From Candidatus Rifleibacteriota bacterium (GTDB taxonomy: Bacteria > Muiribacteriota > Ozemobacteria > Ozemobacterales > Ozemobacteraceae), in assembly GCA_018818125.1 (NCBI GenBank), contig JAHISQ010000156.1, positions 27,115 through 91,114 of the forward strand: DNA of 64,000 bases, written 5' to 3'. Positions within the stretch are counted from its first letter, which is position 1. Each line of letters starts with the position of its first letter. Below are positions 52,622 to 63,400 of the stretch, piece by piece. The notes beneath the pieces are model-generated. The model had not been told where the DNA came from, did not search any database, and worked only from the letters and a program-made list of their open reading frames with translations. The position numbers and the translations under genes were made by a program.

Positions 52622-52804
52622 TTCGGTAACGATATTCAGCTATAGGTGGGAGCTTGTTTTCAGAAGAACACCAGGTTTCGGATATTCAGCTGAGCGTTAG
52701 CCATTAGAGCAGCAGATTCCGCAGGGTTCACGGGGCTCATTAGTTTCAGCTATCGCCAGACCGGATCTGAAAACAGAGACGTCACCCGACCGAATCTATC
52801 CGAG
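52622..52804. other. Candidate structured non-coding RNA or long imperfect hairpin
   Basis: The 427-nt gap 52548-52974 has no gene. Within it, nested complementary blocks form an extended bulged hairpin: GATA/TATC (52631/52797), GGTG/CACC (52646/52783), a 10-bp helix TGTTTTCAGA/TCTGAAAACA (52655-52664/52766-52775), GATA/TATC again, and GAGC/GCTC near the apex. A long rod with internal loops resembles 6S-type RNA in general shape, but I found no certain sequence signature, promoter or terminator, and cannot choose a strand. GATATTCAGCT occurs twice (from 52631 and 52681). Confidence 0.35.
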
Positions 52805-52974
52805 GCGACCTTGAGTATGCTCACACCCCAGCGAACAAAGGCTTGCACCCTTTAGGGGTATATTCCACTAAATATTGAATTTTTATAAAGATATTGCTTT
52901 GGACTAGTATTCAAAAAGCTCTTTTTTTGCTATTTTGTCTCCTGTTTAAGGAAAAACAGATCGGGAGGTTTATA

Positions 52975-53466
52975 GTGAAAAGCAATTTGAGAACCTTTGT
53001 TAAAGTAGTATTTTCTATATTTGTCATGTGCTCTGTTCCTTTTGTTGCGTCGGCTTTTTATGGCGACGGTCCATTAATTTCTGCTATCGTCACAGTAACC
53101 CACGATAACGGCAAGGGGCTGGCTGATGAAAAGATTGAAGTTCTGGGCGTCAGCTCTGAAGGCTATATCCAGGGAAGTGAAGTCGACAAGGGACAGGTCG
53201 ATTACACGTTTGCTGAATTGAAGAAAATTGAATTCGTAATCAATGGCAGCAAGTATCTGGTAACCACTAAAGACGGCGTCGTACACACTCTGAAGTTTGG
53301 ACTTATAAAGACTCACCGCACATCCCCAACATTCGACTGTTATATTAAAAATGGAAAAACAGCCGAGAAAGAGGAAGCAATGCTGGATGCGGGAAAATTT
53401 GTCATTATCGAATTTACTGAAAAAGCCGCTGATGAAGCCGCAAAAACAGACGATTCGACAAAATAG
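52975..53466 (+). CDS. Small exported protein of unknown function
   Basis: 163 residues. The N-terminal segment (about 8-27, TFVKVVFSIFVMCSVPFVAS) is a signal peptide. The mature part is beta-rich (IVTVTHDNGKGLADEKIEVLG), like a small Ig/transthyretin fold, and ends with an Ala/Glu/Lys tail. The longer frame from 52894 would place extra charged residues before the signal; GTG 52975 with GGGAGG at 52963-52968 is chosen. It is 45 nt upstream of another exported protein. Confidence 0.75.
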   Translation: MKSNLRTFVKVVFSIFVMCSVPFVASAFYGDGPLISAIVTVTHDNGKGLADEKIEVLGVSSEGYIQGSEVDKGQVDYTFAELKKIEFVINGSKYLVTTKDGVVHTLKFGLIKTHRTSPTFDCYIKNGKTAEKEEAMLDAGKFVIIEFTEKAADEAAKTDDSTK

Positions 53467-53511
53467 CAAAACTAGTTCTGCGTTTAAATTCTGAAATTTT
53501 TTGGAGGATTT

Positions 53512-54237
53512 ATGAAAAAACTATTACTTTTCGTTTCTTTGTTTGCTCTCTTTTCTGTAACTGCTTTTGCAGCCGACCTTGACAAGGGTTACAGCAAAAA
53601 CTTTGGCAACGGTCAGATTGTTGCCAAAAATGGTGATTACCCACCACTTGACAGCTGCAACCCAGCTGATTTTGACTGGAAAGACGGAATCTCTAAGGTC
53701 ACAGTTTCATGGGACGATGCGATTTGTCTGCGCGCCATTCTTCCTGCCGGCAAACGTTTTAAAGACTTCTACCAGGCAGTTGCCAAATCTCAGAGTGGCA
53801 ACCTTAAATATATGCAAAAAGGCTGCTTCTATTACCAGCTCTGGAGTGATCACGACGAAAGCGGCAATCCAATCGCCAAAGCAGCTAGTTCATGGCCAAA
53901 ATCTGCTAACGAAACCCCTGCATGGGAACGCCGTGGCTGGTTCACTGTAGATTATGATGACGAATCTGGTGAATGGGACACTGTTGGTATCAATGGCGAT
54001 GCTTTCAGAGAAAATCTAATGCAGTATTTTTCGACTGCAAAAGTTGGCCAGAAGTTCTATGTAGCTCTTTCTGTCGGCTTCCAATACCAGGTTGGTGCCG
54101 GAGAGCCAGAACAAAAATGGAATTCTACTCTCAGTCGTTTTGAAACAGTAATCAGTTCAGGCGAACTTGGTTACGCCTACAGCGACCCATTCTGCGGCGG
54201 CACAATCGTTGTAAAGGAAAACAAAACCGGAAACTAA
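53512..54237 (+). CDS. Exported protein of unknown function
   Basis: 241 residues. A clear signal peptide (about 1-20, ending AFAA) follows TTGGAGGA. The mature protein is rich in aromatic residues, Asp and Gly and looks like a single beta-rich domain; Cys residues are few and spaced (CNPADF, ICLRA, GCFYY, FCGG), suggesting one or two disulphides. No family recognised. It ends in a very strong terminator and is probably cotranscribed with the preceding small exported protein. Confidence 0.78.
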   Translation: MKKLLLFVSLFALFSVTAFAADLDKGYSKNFGNGQIVAKNGDYPPLDSCNPADFDWKDGISKVTVSWDDAICLRAILPAGKRFKDFYQAVAKSQSGNLKYMQKGCFYYQLWSDHDESGNPIAKAASSWPKSANETPAWERRGWFTVDYDDESGEWDTVGINGDAFRENLMQYFSTAKVGQKFYVALSVGFQYQVGAGEPEQKWNSTLSRFETVISSGELGYAYSDPFCGGTIVVKENKTGN

Positions 54238-54246
54238 GTCCAATAA

Positions 54247-54293
54247 AAACTCTGCGACAAGCCTTAACTGGTCACGGTCGCAGAGTTTTTTTT
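54247..54293 (+). terminator. Rho-independent terminator
   Basis: 12-bp stem around ACTCTGCGAC/GTCGCAGAGT (54249-54258/54277-54286), 18-nt loop, then eight T. Confidence 0.9.
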
Positions 54294-54470
54294 CGGCACA
54301 ATACAGCAATTTCTGCCCCCAATCATTGAGCAAACCTTGAAGCTCTTTGCGATTCCAGGGGCTCTGAGACTCGGCAAAGGCAATTTAAGTAAAAGAATTC
54401 CTGGGAATCAAGAATTAGCAGAAATTATTAAAATCTGGTTCTTGGGCAATTGGAGGCTGTGAAACAAGTT

Positions 54471-56429
54471 TCAGGGAAAAGAACTGAATTTCACGTCATC
54501 CAACCAAAGCTTACCTGAAACGGAAAACATGAAAGAGAAAACAACCTTTTTGTAATTGGCTTTCCAGGGAATAGAAATGGTTTCCTTTTGCCAGTCAAAT
54601 GACCCACTGTAGAATTTGGTGAACCACTCGGATTTCCCATCCTTTGTTTCCGCAACAAAACCGATGTAGGCGTTATCTATCTGCTCGCCTACTTTTTGAA
54701 TATTCTCGCCTCGAACCGAAAATGTAACCGTCATTCCCTTCCGATCTGGCATGCTCAAGTAGTAATAGTGGGCACTTCTTGTTTCTGCATCACCGCTGAG
54801 CAATGCAGATCTATGCCCCTCAGCAACTTGAGTTTCATCAGGTTGTAGCGTCGCGAACTTAGAGCCATAACCGAATGAGACACCTTCTTCACGCCGGATT
54901 CCTTCAGGTACACCACCCAGCCAGGTTTCACAGTCCAGAGATGTCTGTGTTTTTGGCAAGTCGAGAGAGAACTGATACTTTTCTGGGAATCGAATCCATT
55001 TTGCTAATTCTTCAATCGGGTGCGAAGTATCAAGCCAATAACTGGGCATGTAGCCGCTACCTTCCTTGATATCCTTTTCAAGAAAAAGTTTGCTAGGCAT
55101 TCCAAGGAAGATCTTAGAGTTTGGAAGGATGTATGTTCGCACTTCCCCAAAAGCTCCAATGCCAGCAGTATTTTCCCCAACAATCAAATGGTTCGGAAAG
55201 CTTTGAGCGTAACTCGTGGTAAGTTCTCCGGAAGATGCGACCTTTCTGTTAACCAATACAATGACTCTTCCAGCAAAAGAGCCTCGCGAGCGGTTGATCG
55301 TGGCGGGGTTCAGCTTCCAGAGCCAACGTGGGTTCTGTTGGAATTCTGGGAGATCTTTGCGAAATTGAAGAACCATTTCAGCGATACTCGGGGATTTTTC
55401 AATGTCCTCATTAGCCCAGCCCTCGATAATCGCGGGACTATAGAGTCGGCCAGAGGATACACGGTGACCAACAAAGTCATTGAGCTCTTCGACCCAGGCG
55501 TAACTATAATTCGAAGATCCGCCACCGTTACCCCAGATGTTCAAGATAATGTCTTTCTGGTCGTGCAGTTTTTTGGCAGACTCTTGATAGATTAACAATT
55601 CTTTATGAAATCTGGTTGAGAAAGAACATGCACGGATTACAGCAATGCGATCAACAGATTCGAGGCGGAACACAGACTCGTCACCAAAATCGGCGTTCAT
55701 CAGCCGACATGGGTGGAGAGGGACACGAACTTGCCCAGCGGTCGCACTGTTAATGAGCATTCCATTGCGGAACCTGCGCGACAGAGTTCCGATAAGAAAA
55801 TGCTGGCAACCCTTCGGGGATAATGTCGGAAAAAGGTTCCCCTGTGGCACTTTAAGGCTATCGCCAGTCTTGAAATCAGAAAGACCAGAATCTACTACTC
55901 GTAGACCATCTCCTGATCGTTCCACCAATAGATCGGTGAAATAGGCGTCTCTGTGACGAAAAAAGCGCTGACGGGAGTGACCTCTCATACTGAGATGGCC
56001 ATCCTGAATGTTCTGAAGATACGTAGCCACAACCTTTTCAATGGCTTTAACCGAAACTGGTGGCTGATCAGCAACCCTGTCAAGTTCCGCGAAAAGACCA
56101 TCGAAATCGATTCCTTTTCGCTTCCAGTGGTCATATCCACTGTAGGCTGTCTCGAATAAGTATTTCAGCATGGCCACATCTTCCCTGGCCTGCTCCGCAG
56201 TAAGAGTCTCCGGCGAAGAAACCTCTTCTTCAGGAAGCTTTGTCAGTGGCATGTATCCACAGGTTCCCTGTATTTGAGAAACAAACTCTCGAAATGGTGG
56301 TGGAATTGTAGGGGTGTCAGAAGCAAATGCCGGGCAGATCAAGAATATTAAGAAAGCCCAGAAACAAAGGGTTTTAAGAACCTTTTGGGTGAGAATAGAG
56401 CGAAAAGTTCTTAACCAATTTGGTCGCAT
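54471..56429 (-). CDS. Exported S41-family peptidase
   Basis: 652 residues. Signal peptide about 18-37. The peptidase core (about 255-490) has ILNIWGNGGGSSN, the nucleophile region VASSGE with Ser399 in S-x-x-E spacing, and GENTAGIGAFG, as in C-terminal-processing and tricorn-like proteases. There is no PDZ domain that I can see; the N-terminal helical region replaces it. A C-terminal domain of about 145 residues (ending SGKLWLDDVKFS) looks like a carbohydrate-binding-type beta sandwich. GGAGG sits before the ATG. Probably periplasmic or surface proteolysis. Confidence 0.82.
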   Translation of the reverse strand: MRPNWLRTFRSILTQKVLKTLCFWAFLIFLICPAFASDTPTIPPPFREFVSQIQGTCGYMPLTKLPEEEVSSPETLTAEQAREDVAMLKYLFETAYSGYDHWKRKGIDFDGLFAELDRVADQPPVSVKAIEKVVATYLQNIQDGHLSMRGHSRQRFFRHRDAYFTDLLVERSGDGLRVVDSGLSDFKTGDSLKVPQGNLFPTLSPKGCQHFLIGTLSRRFRNGMLINSATAGQVRVPLHPCRLMNADFGDESVFRLESVDRIAVIRACSFSTRFHKELLIYQESAKKLHDQKDIILNIWGNGGGSSNYSYAWVEELNDFVGHRVSSGRLYSPAIIEGWANEDIEKSPSIAEMVLQFRKDLPEFQQNPRWLWKLNPATINRSRGSFAGRVIVLVNRKVASSGELTTSYAQSFPNHLIVGENTAGIGAFGEVRTYILPNSKIFLGMPSKLFLEKDIKEGSGYMPSYWLDTSHPIEELAKWIRFPEKYQFSLDLPKTQTSLDCETWLGGVPEGIRREEGVSFGYGSKFATLQPDETQVAEGHRSALLSGDAETRSAHYYYLSMPDRKGMTVTFSVRGENIQKVGEQIDNAYIGFVAETKDGKSEWFTKFYSGSFDWQKETISIPWKANYKKVVFSFMFSVSGKLWLDDVKFSSFP

Positions 56430-56631
56430 GTTCAGCCTCCGACATTGTTTCTATTAGGATATCACACGTTCAGTAGATGGAAAACCAATTATGGGTAGGT
56501 TATAGCCAAATCGAAAAATTAAATTTTCAGCGGCAAATTTAGCTTATCAAAAAGAACCCGATTTCTTTGATTCGATCTTCACGTACAAGCAGCGCTAGAT
56601 CATTTGCAGCTGGCAGTAGAAATCATGAACT

Positions 56632-57216
56632 TTACTCGGGGGTATACCGTCCAGCCTCTTGATACTGATTATACAGAGCATCTGCACGATTTTTATCAAG
56701 AGCAGACAAAACCAGATATTGCTCGCGCGCATCTTCCAAGGCTCCTGCTTCAAGGAGCATCCAGGCTAATCCAAATTGAGATTCAACATTACCCGACTCA
56801 AGACTGACTGCCTGTCGATACCCTTCAATTGCACTCGATACATCCCCCTGACATTGGCGACAAGCCCCGAGATTGAACCAGGCGTCAGCCATACTGGAAT
56901 CCAACTCAACTGCGCGAGTAAAGGCATCTGCAGCAGCGCCATATTCTTTCTCTTCTTTCAAAGCAACGCCCAAATTGTAATGAGCCAACTTCATTGAAGG
57001 TTCTCTTTCTATTGCAAGTTCAAAAAACTCCCGCGCTTCCTGCAAGCGGTTCTGCTGCACCAGCAATGTGCCCAAATTGTAGCAGGAAACGGCATCTTCA
57101 GTGCGTTCATCAATCAAAGTTCGAAGTTTTTCCATCTGAGGCGTATCTTGGGCCCAAGCTGAAATTCCAGACATAAACATTGCTATCACTGCTAAAACCA
57201 AAAATCTTTTCATCAT
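56632..57216 (-). CDS. Exported TPR protein
   Basis: 195 residues. Signal peptide about 1-21 (ending AWA). Four to five TPR units fill the rest, for example LAHYNLGVALKEEKEYGAAA and DAWFNLGACRQCQGDVSSAI. Such small periplasmic TPR proteins act as scaffolds. The frame is open to 57258, but GGAGGGG directly upstream of ATG 57216 fixes the start. It follows the giant ankyrin gene on the same strand with a 204-nt gap. Confidence 0.82.
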   Translation of the reverse strand: MMKRFLVLAVIAMFMSGISAWAQDTPQMEKLRTLIDERTEDAVSCYNLGTLLVQQNRLQEAREFFELAIEREPSMKLAHYNLGVALKEEKEYGAAADAFTRAVELDSSMADAWFNLGACRQCQGDVSSAIEGYRQAVSLESGNVESQFGLAWMLLEAGALEDAREQYLVLSALDKNRADALYNQYQEAGRYTPE

Positions 57217-57420
57217 TTTCCCCTCCATAAAACCTTCAATCATTTTTCGAATCGACAAAAAACTCTATCCGATTTAGATGCTGCCATATTCGGCAAAGAA
57301 TTTGAATTATAAATCCTCGTCTTTCCGGTAAACACCTATTTAAAAGTCGAACTAAACCGAGAGCTTCTGGAGAACAGATACTTAGACGTAACCCAATTGC
57401 ACCTCATGGATGCTCAAAAG

Positions 57421-60400
57421 CTATTGGCCGGCTTTTTCAAGCATTTTTAGAATTCGTTCATGCGTGATACGTGCCTTTGGGGTTTCCTTGAGAGTGGCAC
57501 CGGACTTCAACAGAAAACCAACAATGAGCTCGTGTTCTTTGATGGCTGCTAAGCCAAGCGCAGAAACTCCATTTACTTCCGTGGATTTAAAATCAGCACC
57601 ATTTTCTACAAGGAGTTTTACCATCTCAAGCTGCCCATTCATTACTGCAGCAAAAAGTGGTGTCAGCAGAGTCTCTCCTTTCGGGTTTGGTCCATGGGCG
57701 TTTATGTTGGCGCCACATTTCAAAAAAAGCCTGGCCAATTCAAGACAAGCATCTGAGGTAGCAATAAACTGGAGCGAGGTCACCCCTTGGCTCTTTTTAT
57801 CTGCTTCGGCACCAGCCTTGAGAAGCGCCTCAGCAATCGGCAGGTTATTTGAAGCTATGGCAAAATGGAGAGGGAAACGAGGAAACAGGCGAGAATCCTC
57901 GCAATCGGCATTTGCGTTGGCACCATTTTTGAGAAGTAAGACCACAATTCCTTTATGACCTTTTGCCGCAGCCAACATAAGGGGTGTAAGTTGCTCGCTA
58001 TTTTTCTTCTCCAGGGCGACTCCCTGTTCTAACAGATACTTCACGATCGGCAGGTCCCCTTTTAGAATCGCCTGATGAATGGGCGCATTTCCCTCGGGGT
58101 TGAGAGAATTAATATCAAAACCGCCCTTTACAATTTTCGCGAGTAATTCAAGATTACCGGAGTCAATAGCAATGCGAAAGTCACTTTCAATCATTGAGCT
58201 TGTGGCCTCGCCACCTTTTGTTTTTAACTCTTCAAAAATCGCATAAGCCTGGATTCGTTTAGCCAAGGCATAGGGAGACTCCCCATTTTCATCCTTAGCG
58301 TTGGCATTTGCTCCTTTTCCAATGAGCTGGCGAACTATGTTTACATTTTTGTTTGCTACTGCACAGTGAAGTGGCGTTCTGCCTCTTTCATCATGCGATA
58401 TTTTTGGGTCTCCTCCATGGTCTAGAAGAAGCTGAACCATTTTTTCATCTCCGCTTTCCACAGCAATCCATAAAGGAGTCTTGCCCTCAGGGTCGCAAAA
58501 ATTCACGTTGGCACCGTATTTTAGCAGTTTAAGAACAAAATCTGGGAACGGTGAAGCTTTCACTTCTACTTCCGGGTTGAAGGATTCTCTTTTTTGCCTG
58601 AAAAGGAAGTCGGTATGCCTTTCAATTGCATAAAATATCGCGGTTCTCCCTCTGAAGCCAACTGCATTGGCATCAGCTTTTTTTTCAAGCAAATCATAAA
58701 CAAAAGATGCAATACCGCTGTGTACCGCTGTATGAATCGGTTTATTCAGCGTTTCATCATTCGGATCTGCTCCGTGCGCAATAAGAAGTTTGAATAGTGG
58801 ATAATTTTTTCTTGAGACAGTTAATCGCAGCGGAGAACAGGAGAAACACTTTATGCGGTAATTGTCATTGTCGCCTGAACAGATATTCGCCGAAGCTCCC
58901 TTTTTAAGCAGAAGCGAAACAGCATCAAAATTTTCTTCATAAACGGCAACGAGAAGAGGGGTAATCTGATTTTCAGCAAGGGCATTGATATTTGCCCCAT
59001 TCGCTAGAAGAAAGGTAATAACTTCTGGCAAATCTAGCAAAGCAGCGAGGTGAAGAGGTGTAAAGCCGCTGTCATCAGTGGAATTTACGTCTAATCCAAA
59101 TGAAACGGATTCTTCAAGTTGTTTTCTGGCACCACTTACAACCGCAAAATGTAAAGGAAGCTTTGCATCATACTTATCGATCCAGTCCAAGAAGGGGTAC
59201 ATGCTTTCTCTTCTTCGCGAATGAGCTCGGTCTGTGGGAGATAGCACTCCGAATTTCCGGTGTTTGTTTAGAAGTACACCATTTTTCAACAGAAGTTTGG
59301 CAATCTTGACGGATCTGAATTCCGCGACGAAGTCAAAAGCTGTTAACCCCGATTCGTTTGGAATGTCACCGTTGGCTCCTGCAGCAATGAGAATTTTAAT
59401 ACATTCCAGATTTTGTTCTCCTGCAAGAAGATTGAATACCGCCCAATGAAGCAGCGTGTTTCCGTTTGTATCACGACTGTTAAGATCAGCACCTCTTTCT
59501 AACAGAAAAGTTACTGTCGAGGAAGCACTCCCAGAAATGGCACAAAAGAGCGGGGTAACCCCACCGACTCCATTTTTCCATTTTGAATCAACCAGACCTG
59601 GAATCAGGCTTACCGCTTCGGCCTGAAGATCTGCTCCTTTCAACAAAAGATCTTTGCAAATCTCGATATTGTTGGAAGAAGCAGCTTTGTGAAGACAGGT
59701 TTGGCCGAAACTATCCTTTGCTTTGAAATCCAGTCCAAGATTAATCAAGTGCTTATAGCATTTAAGAGCACCCCAGATACATGCTCTATGGAGAATGGTT
59801 TCCCCTGTGTTATTTGCAAAACTCAGTTTGAGTTCTTGTTTGAAAAGATAATTCAAACCATCCAGATTGTCTTTGCTCAAAACGTCTTCGATGAGATCTA
59901 CGGGTTTTCGTCTTGATTTGGTCTGGTCCTGCCTGGCAATAAAATCTATAAAATCAGAGCTTCCGCCGGAAATTGCGGCATCAAGGACTGTCTGGCCATC
60001 TTTGGTTTTGACATCCGTCTTTGCACCGCTCTGAATCAATTGTCTGGCGATTTGTTCCTTTCCGTTATTTATGGCAAAGATGAGCAGCGGGCAGCCGTTG
60101 TCCAGTTCGATTCCCGTAAATGCTCCCTGATCAAGAAGTCTAGCTACTTCCACGTCGTTTCCTGCTTTTACTGCTGCAACGAGATCGTCTTTTAAAAAAT
60201 AGTTCACACCTTTTGCGCCGTTTTGAACAAGGAAATCGAAAACCTCCCGTTTCATGTTTTCAGATGCGGAAGTGGCAGGGTTACGGCCCTTGTCATCAGG
60301 AATATCAACTCGTGAACCTTGAGACAGAAGATATTTAACTGCTTCCAGCTGGCCAGATTGTGCGGCAATATGAAGGGCTGTTTCCTTAGAATCATTCTGT

Positions 60401-63400
60401 GAATTGATCTCGGCCCCGGCTTGGAGAAGCTCCTGGAGCTTTTTCACATCACCTTTTTTTGCTGCGGCCCACAAATGAGGTGCCAAAAGGGGATTTTTCT
60501 GATTTGAACCCGCTTTTTTGAACATTTCTACCAACAAAGTCTTCTCATTTATATCAAGCCTGTAGTTTTGACAAACTAAATCCATTGGGGTTCTGTTTTC
60601 GAGATCCTGCAAGTTTACTGCCGCTTTATCAGCTAACAGCTGTTGAACAAATTCGATTTTTCCAGCTTCTGCAGCTGAATGAAGCGGGGTTTTGCCTTTT
60701 TTATCGGGAAGATCAATATTGGCATGATGCTCGCTCAGAATTTTCAGCACTTGCAGATTGTTCTTACGAACTGCAACATGTATTGGTGCATCCCCATCAT
60801 TGTTTAACAAATCCGGTCGAGCCTTATTCTCCAGCAGAGCTCTGGCAATTTCAACTGAGCCATTTTCGGCGCAATGGTGGAGAGCGGTGTTTGCGCGAGA
60901 ATCAACCACATTGGGATCTGCTCCGAACTTTAAAACCAGCTGAACATTTTCCAATCGTTTTGCCATGACAAGATCCAACAGAAGTTTGGTCGCAGTATCA
61001 GAAGCAACGACGCCACCTGCAGATTCAAGAATGCCCAGAATTTTGGGCTCTCCAGATTTAATGGCAAAGTAAAAGGGTGAGGTTAAATGATTGGAATGCG
61101 TTGTGGCATTCGGGTCTGCACCGTTTTCCAAAAGAAAATTTACCATCTCCAGATCTTTCTCTTGAATTGCCAATTTGAGTGGATTCAAATTATCTGAATT
61201 GGTGAAGGCGTTTATATCCACACCATCCTTCAATAGCTCCTGCATTTCCTTTTTATTTTTTGATCTTTGATATGAAATAAAACTTGGCAGGTTGGTTTTG
61301 CTGACTATTCTGGCCCCTGATTTTCTAAATATGGCAAAAAGTGAAGGATCAGAGATGCTTGCGACACAATCGTTCGGAGAGATTCCATCAATATCCTTTA
61401 TTCCCGGGTTTGCACCCTTTTCAAACAAGAGAGAAGCGGCACGCAGATTGCCTGGGTTCTTTCTGACAATTATATGAAGAGGAGTTTCACCTTTGTCGTT
61501 TTGGATGTTCGGATTGGCACCATTTTCTACAAAATCAGAAACAGAGCAACAGTCTTCTTTGACAGCCAGATGCAGTGGGGCTTCTCCCTGCAGATTTGTA
61601 ATATTAGGATCAGCCTTCTTTTTAAGGAGAGCAGCGATTGAATAAGTATCATGCTGCTTTATTGAATCGTGTAACAAAGAATCACCGTTCGGCAATATGA
61701 GGTTGGGGTTTCCACCAAAGTTCAGAAAAGTGAAAATATTTTTCCGATCTTTTTCATAGGCAAGGGTAAAAACTGTTGTTTCGCTGGCAACAACCTCGTT
61801 TGGATCGGCTCCAGCCCGCAACAAACTATCAATAGCATAATTATTGCCCTTCACAGCCAGGTGGAGAGGAGTTTCTCCCTGGCGATTCTTAATATTTATA
61901 TCGGCTTTCTTTTTAAGGAGGGTCGCGATTGAATCAGTATTCTGATGTTTTATTGAATAGTGTAACAAAGAATCGCCGTTCGGCATGATGGCATTGGGGT
62001 TTCCACCAAAAGACAAAAAAACGGCAAGGTTTCTCTTATCTTTTTCAAAGGCAATTACAAAAACCGTTGTATCGCTGGCAACAACCTCGTTTGGATCGGC
62101 CCCAGCCCGCAACAAATCATCAACAGCATAATAGTTTTGTTTGGCAGCCAAATGAAGAGGAGTTTCGCCCTGGCGATTCTTAATTTTTAAATCGGCTTTC
62201 TTTATAAGCAGATAGTTAATTGCGCTAGTATCCTGACGTTTTATTGCATCGTGTAACAAAGAATCGCCGTTCGGCAATATGAGATTGGGATCACCACCCT
62301 GACTAAGGTAAACTGAAAGGGTTTCTCGGTCTTTTTGATAATTGGTGGCAAAATCTTCTGATGAGCTATTTTTATATGCGACAGGTGTCGATGTCGGCTT
62401 ATCAGACCCAAACTGAGCACGGAACAAAAGAATAAGAACAAACAATGTCCAGACAGCTGACCCGCCAAAGAGTTTCCACTTGTTTTTTCTGGAAAAACGG
62501 AGGGAATGTAAAAGGCCAAACCAGCCGAGGGGAGGCAGAAAAATGAGGGCTCCAAAAACTCTCAGATATCGCTTTTCCCAAATACCAGGGGCGGATTCCT
62601 GTCGAACCAGAGAACACCCTGCATTATAAGCAACTCCAAGAAGCTTTTTCACTGAAATGCCCAGAGAACTAAATGCTTCAACAACCTTATCCTTTGCCAG
62701 ACCCTTAGAATCTTCAGAAGTCGAAGTTCCTTCGGAGTTTTTTTCCGGCACATCATCTATTGGTTGGTTCAGCCAGTTTTGTATTCTTTCCCACTTTTCT
62801 TCGCCTATTGATTCCTTTGGAACTGATGACAGTAGTTCTTTTGCAGGTTTTCTGCCGATCGCGGAAATTGCAGCAAAAACCGACTCAAAAAGAAGATCCT
62901 GCGGCAGCAATTCAAGTAGCATTGGCAAGTAGCGAGGGTTCTTAAGAATCTTGACGGCATGGCACGCCGAAATTGCAAAGTGGGGTTTATCTTTACTTCG
63001 CAACATCTGCTCCAGAATCTGGAAAGTTTTTTCCGGGTCACTTTTGCAAAGCGCTTTAGAAGCATTGGCACGAACGCGATTAGCAGGGTGTTCAAGCAAC
63101 TGGGTAAACAAGACAGGGCCAGCAATTGAGTCTATCGCTTCGATTCCCTCAATAGTATTTGCAACAACCCGGTCATCATTATGTTTCAAGAAAGGGAGCA
63201 AAACCTGAAGCATTTTTTCTGAAGGAAAATAGATTCCAAGACATTTTGTAAGAGAGGAAATTTGCACAACATCAGAACACTTCTGCAAATGATTAATCAG
63301 GGCCTCTTCAACCTCAGGGTCACGGGTTTCGCAAAGTCTTTTGATAAGATCCAGTGCGACAAAAGTTGAATCAATACTATCGAGTTTTTTAAGTAATATT

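Noticed and set aside
52622..52804. Firm call of 6S RNA
   Set aside because: Rod-like pairing is suggestive, and the minus strand has a TGAGCATACTC stretch reminiscent of enterobacterial 6S, but no conserved bubble, promoter or terminator could be confirmed.
57410..57958. 182-residue open frame on the plus strand
   Set aside because: Antisense to the conserved ankyrin repeats; no independent support.
61540..62350. Regular repeats considered as a CRISPR array
   Set aside because: The period is 291 bp, in frame, without short repeats and unique spacers; it is coding duplication.
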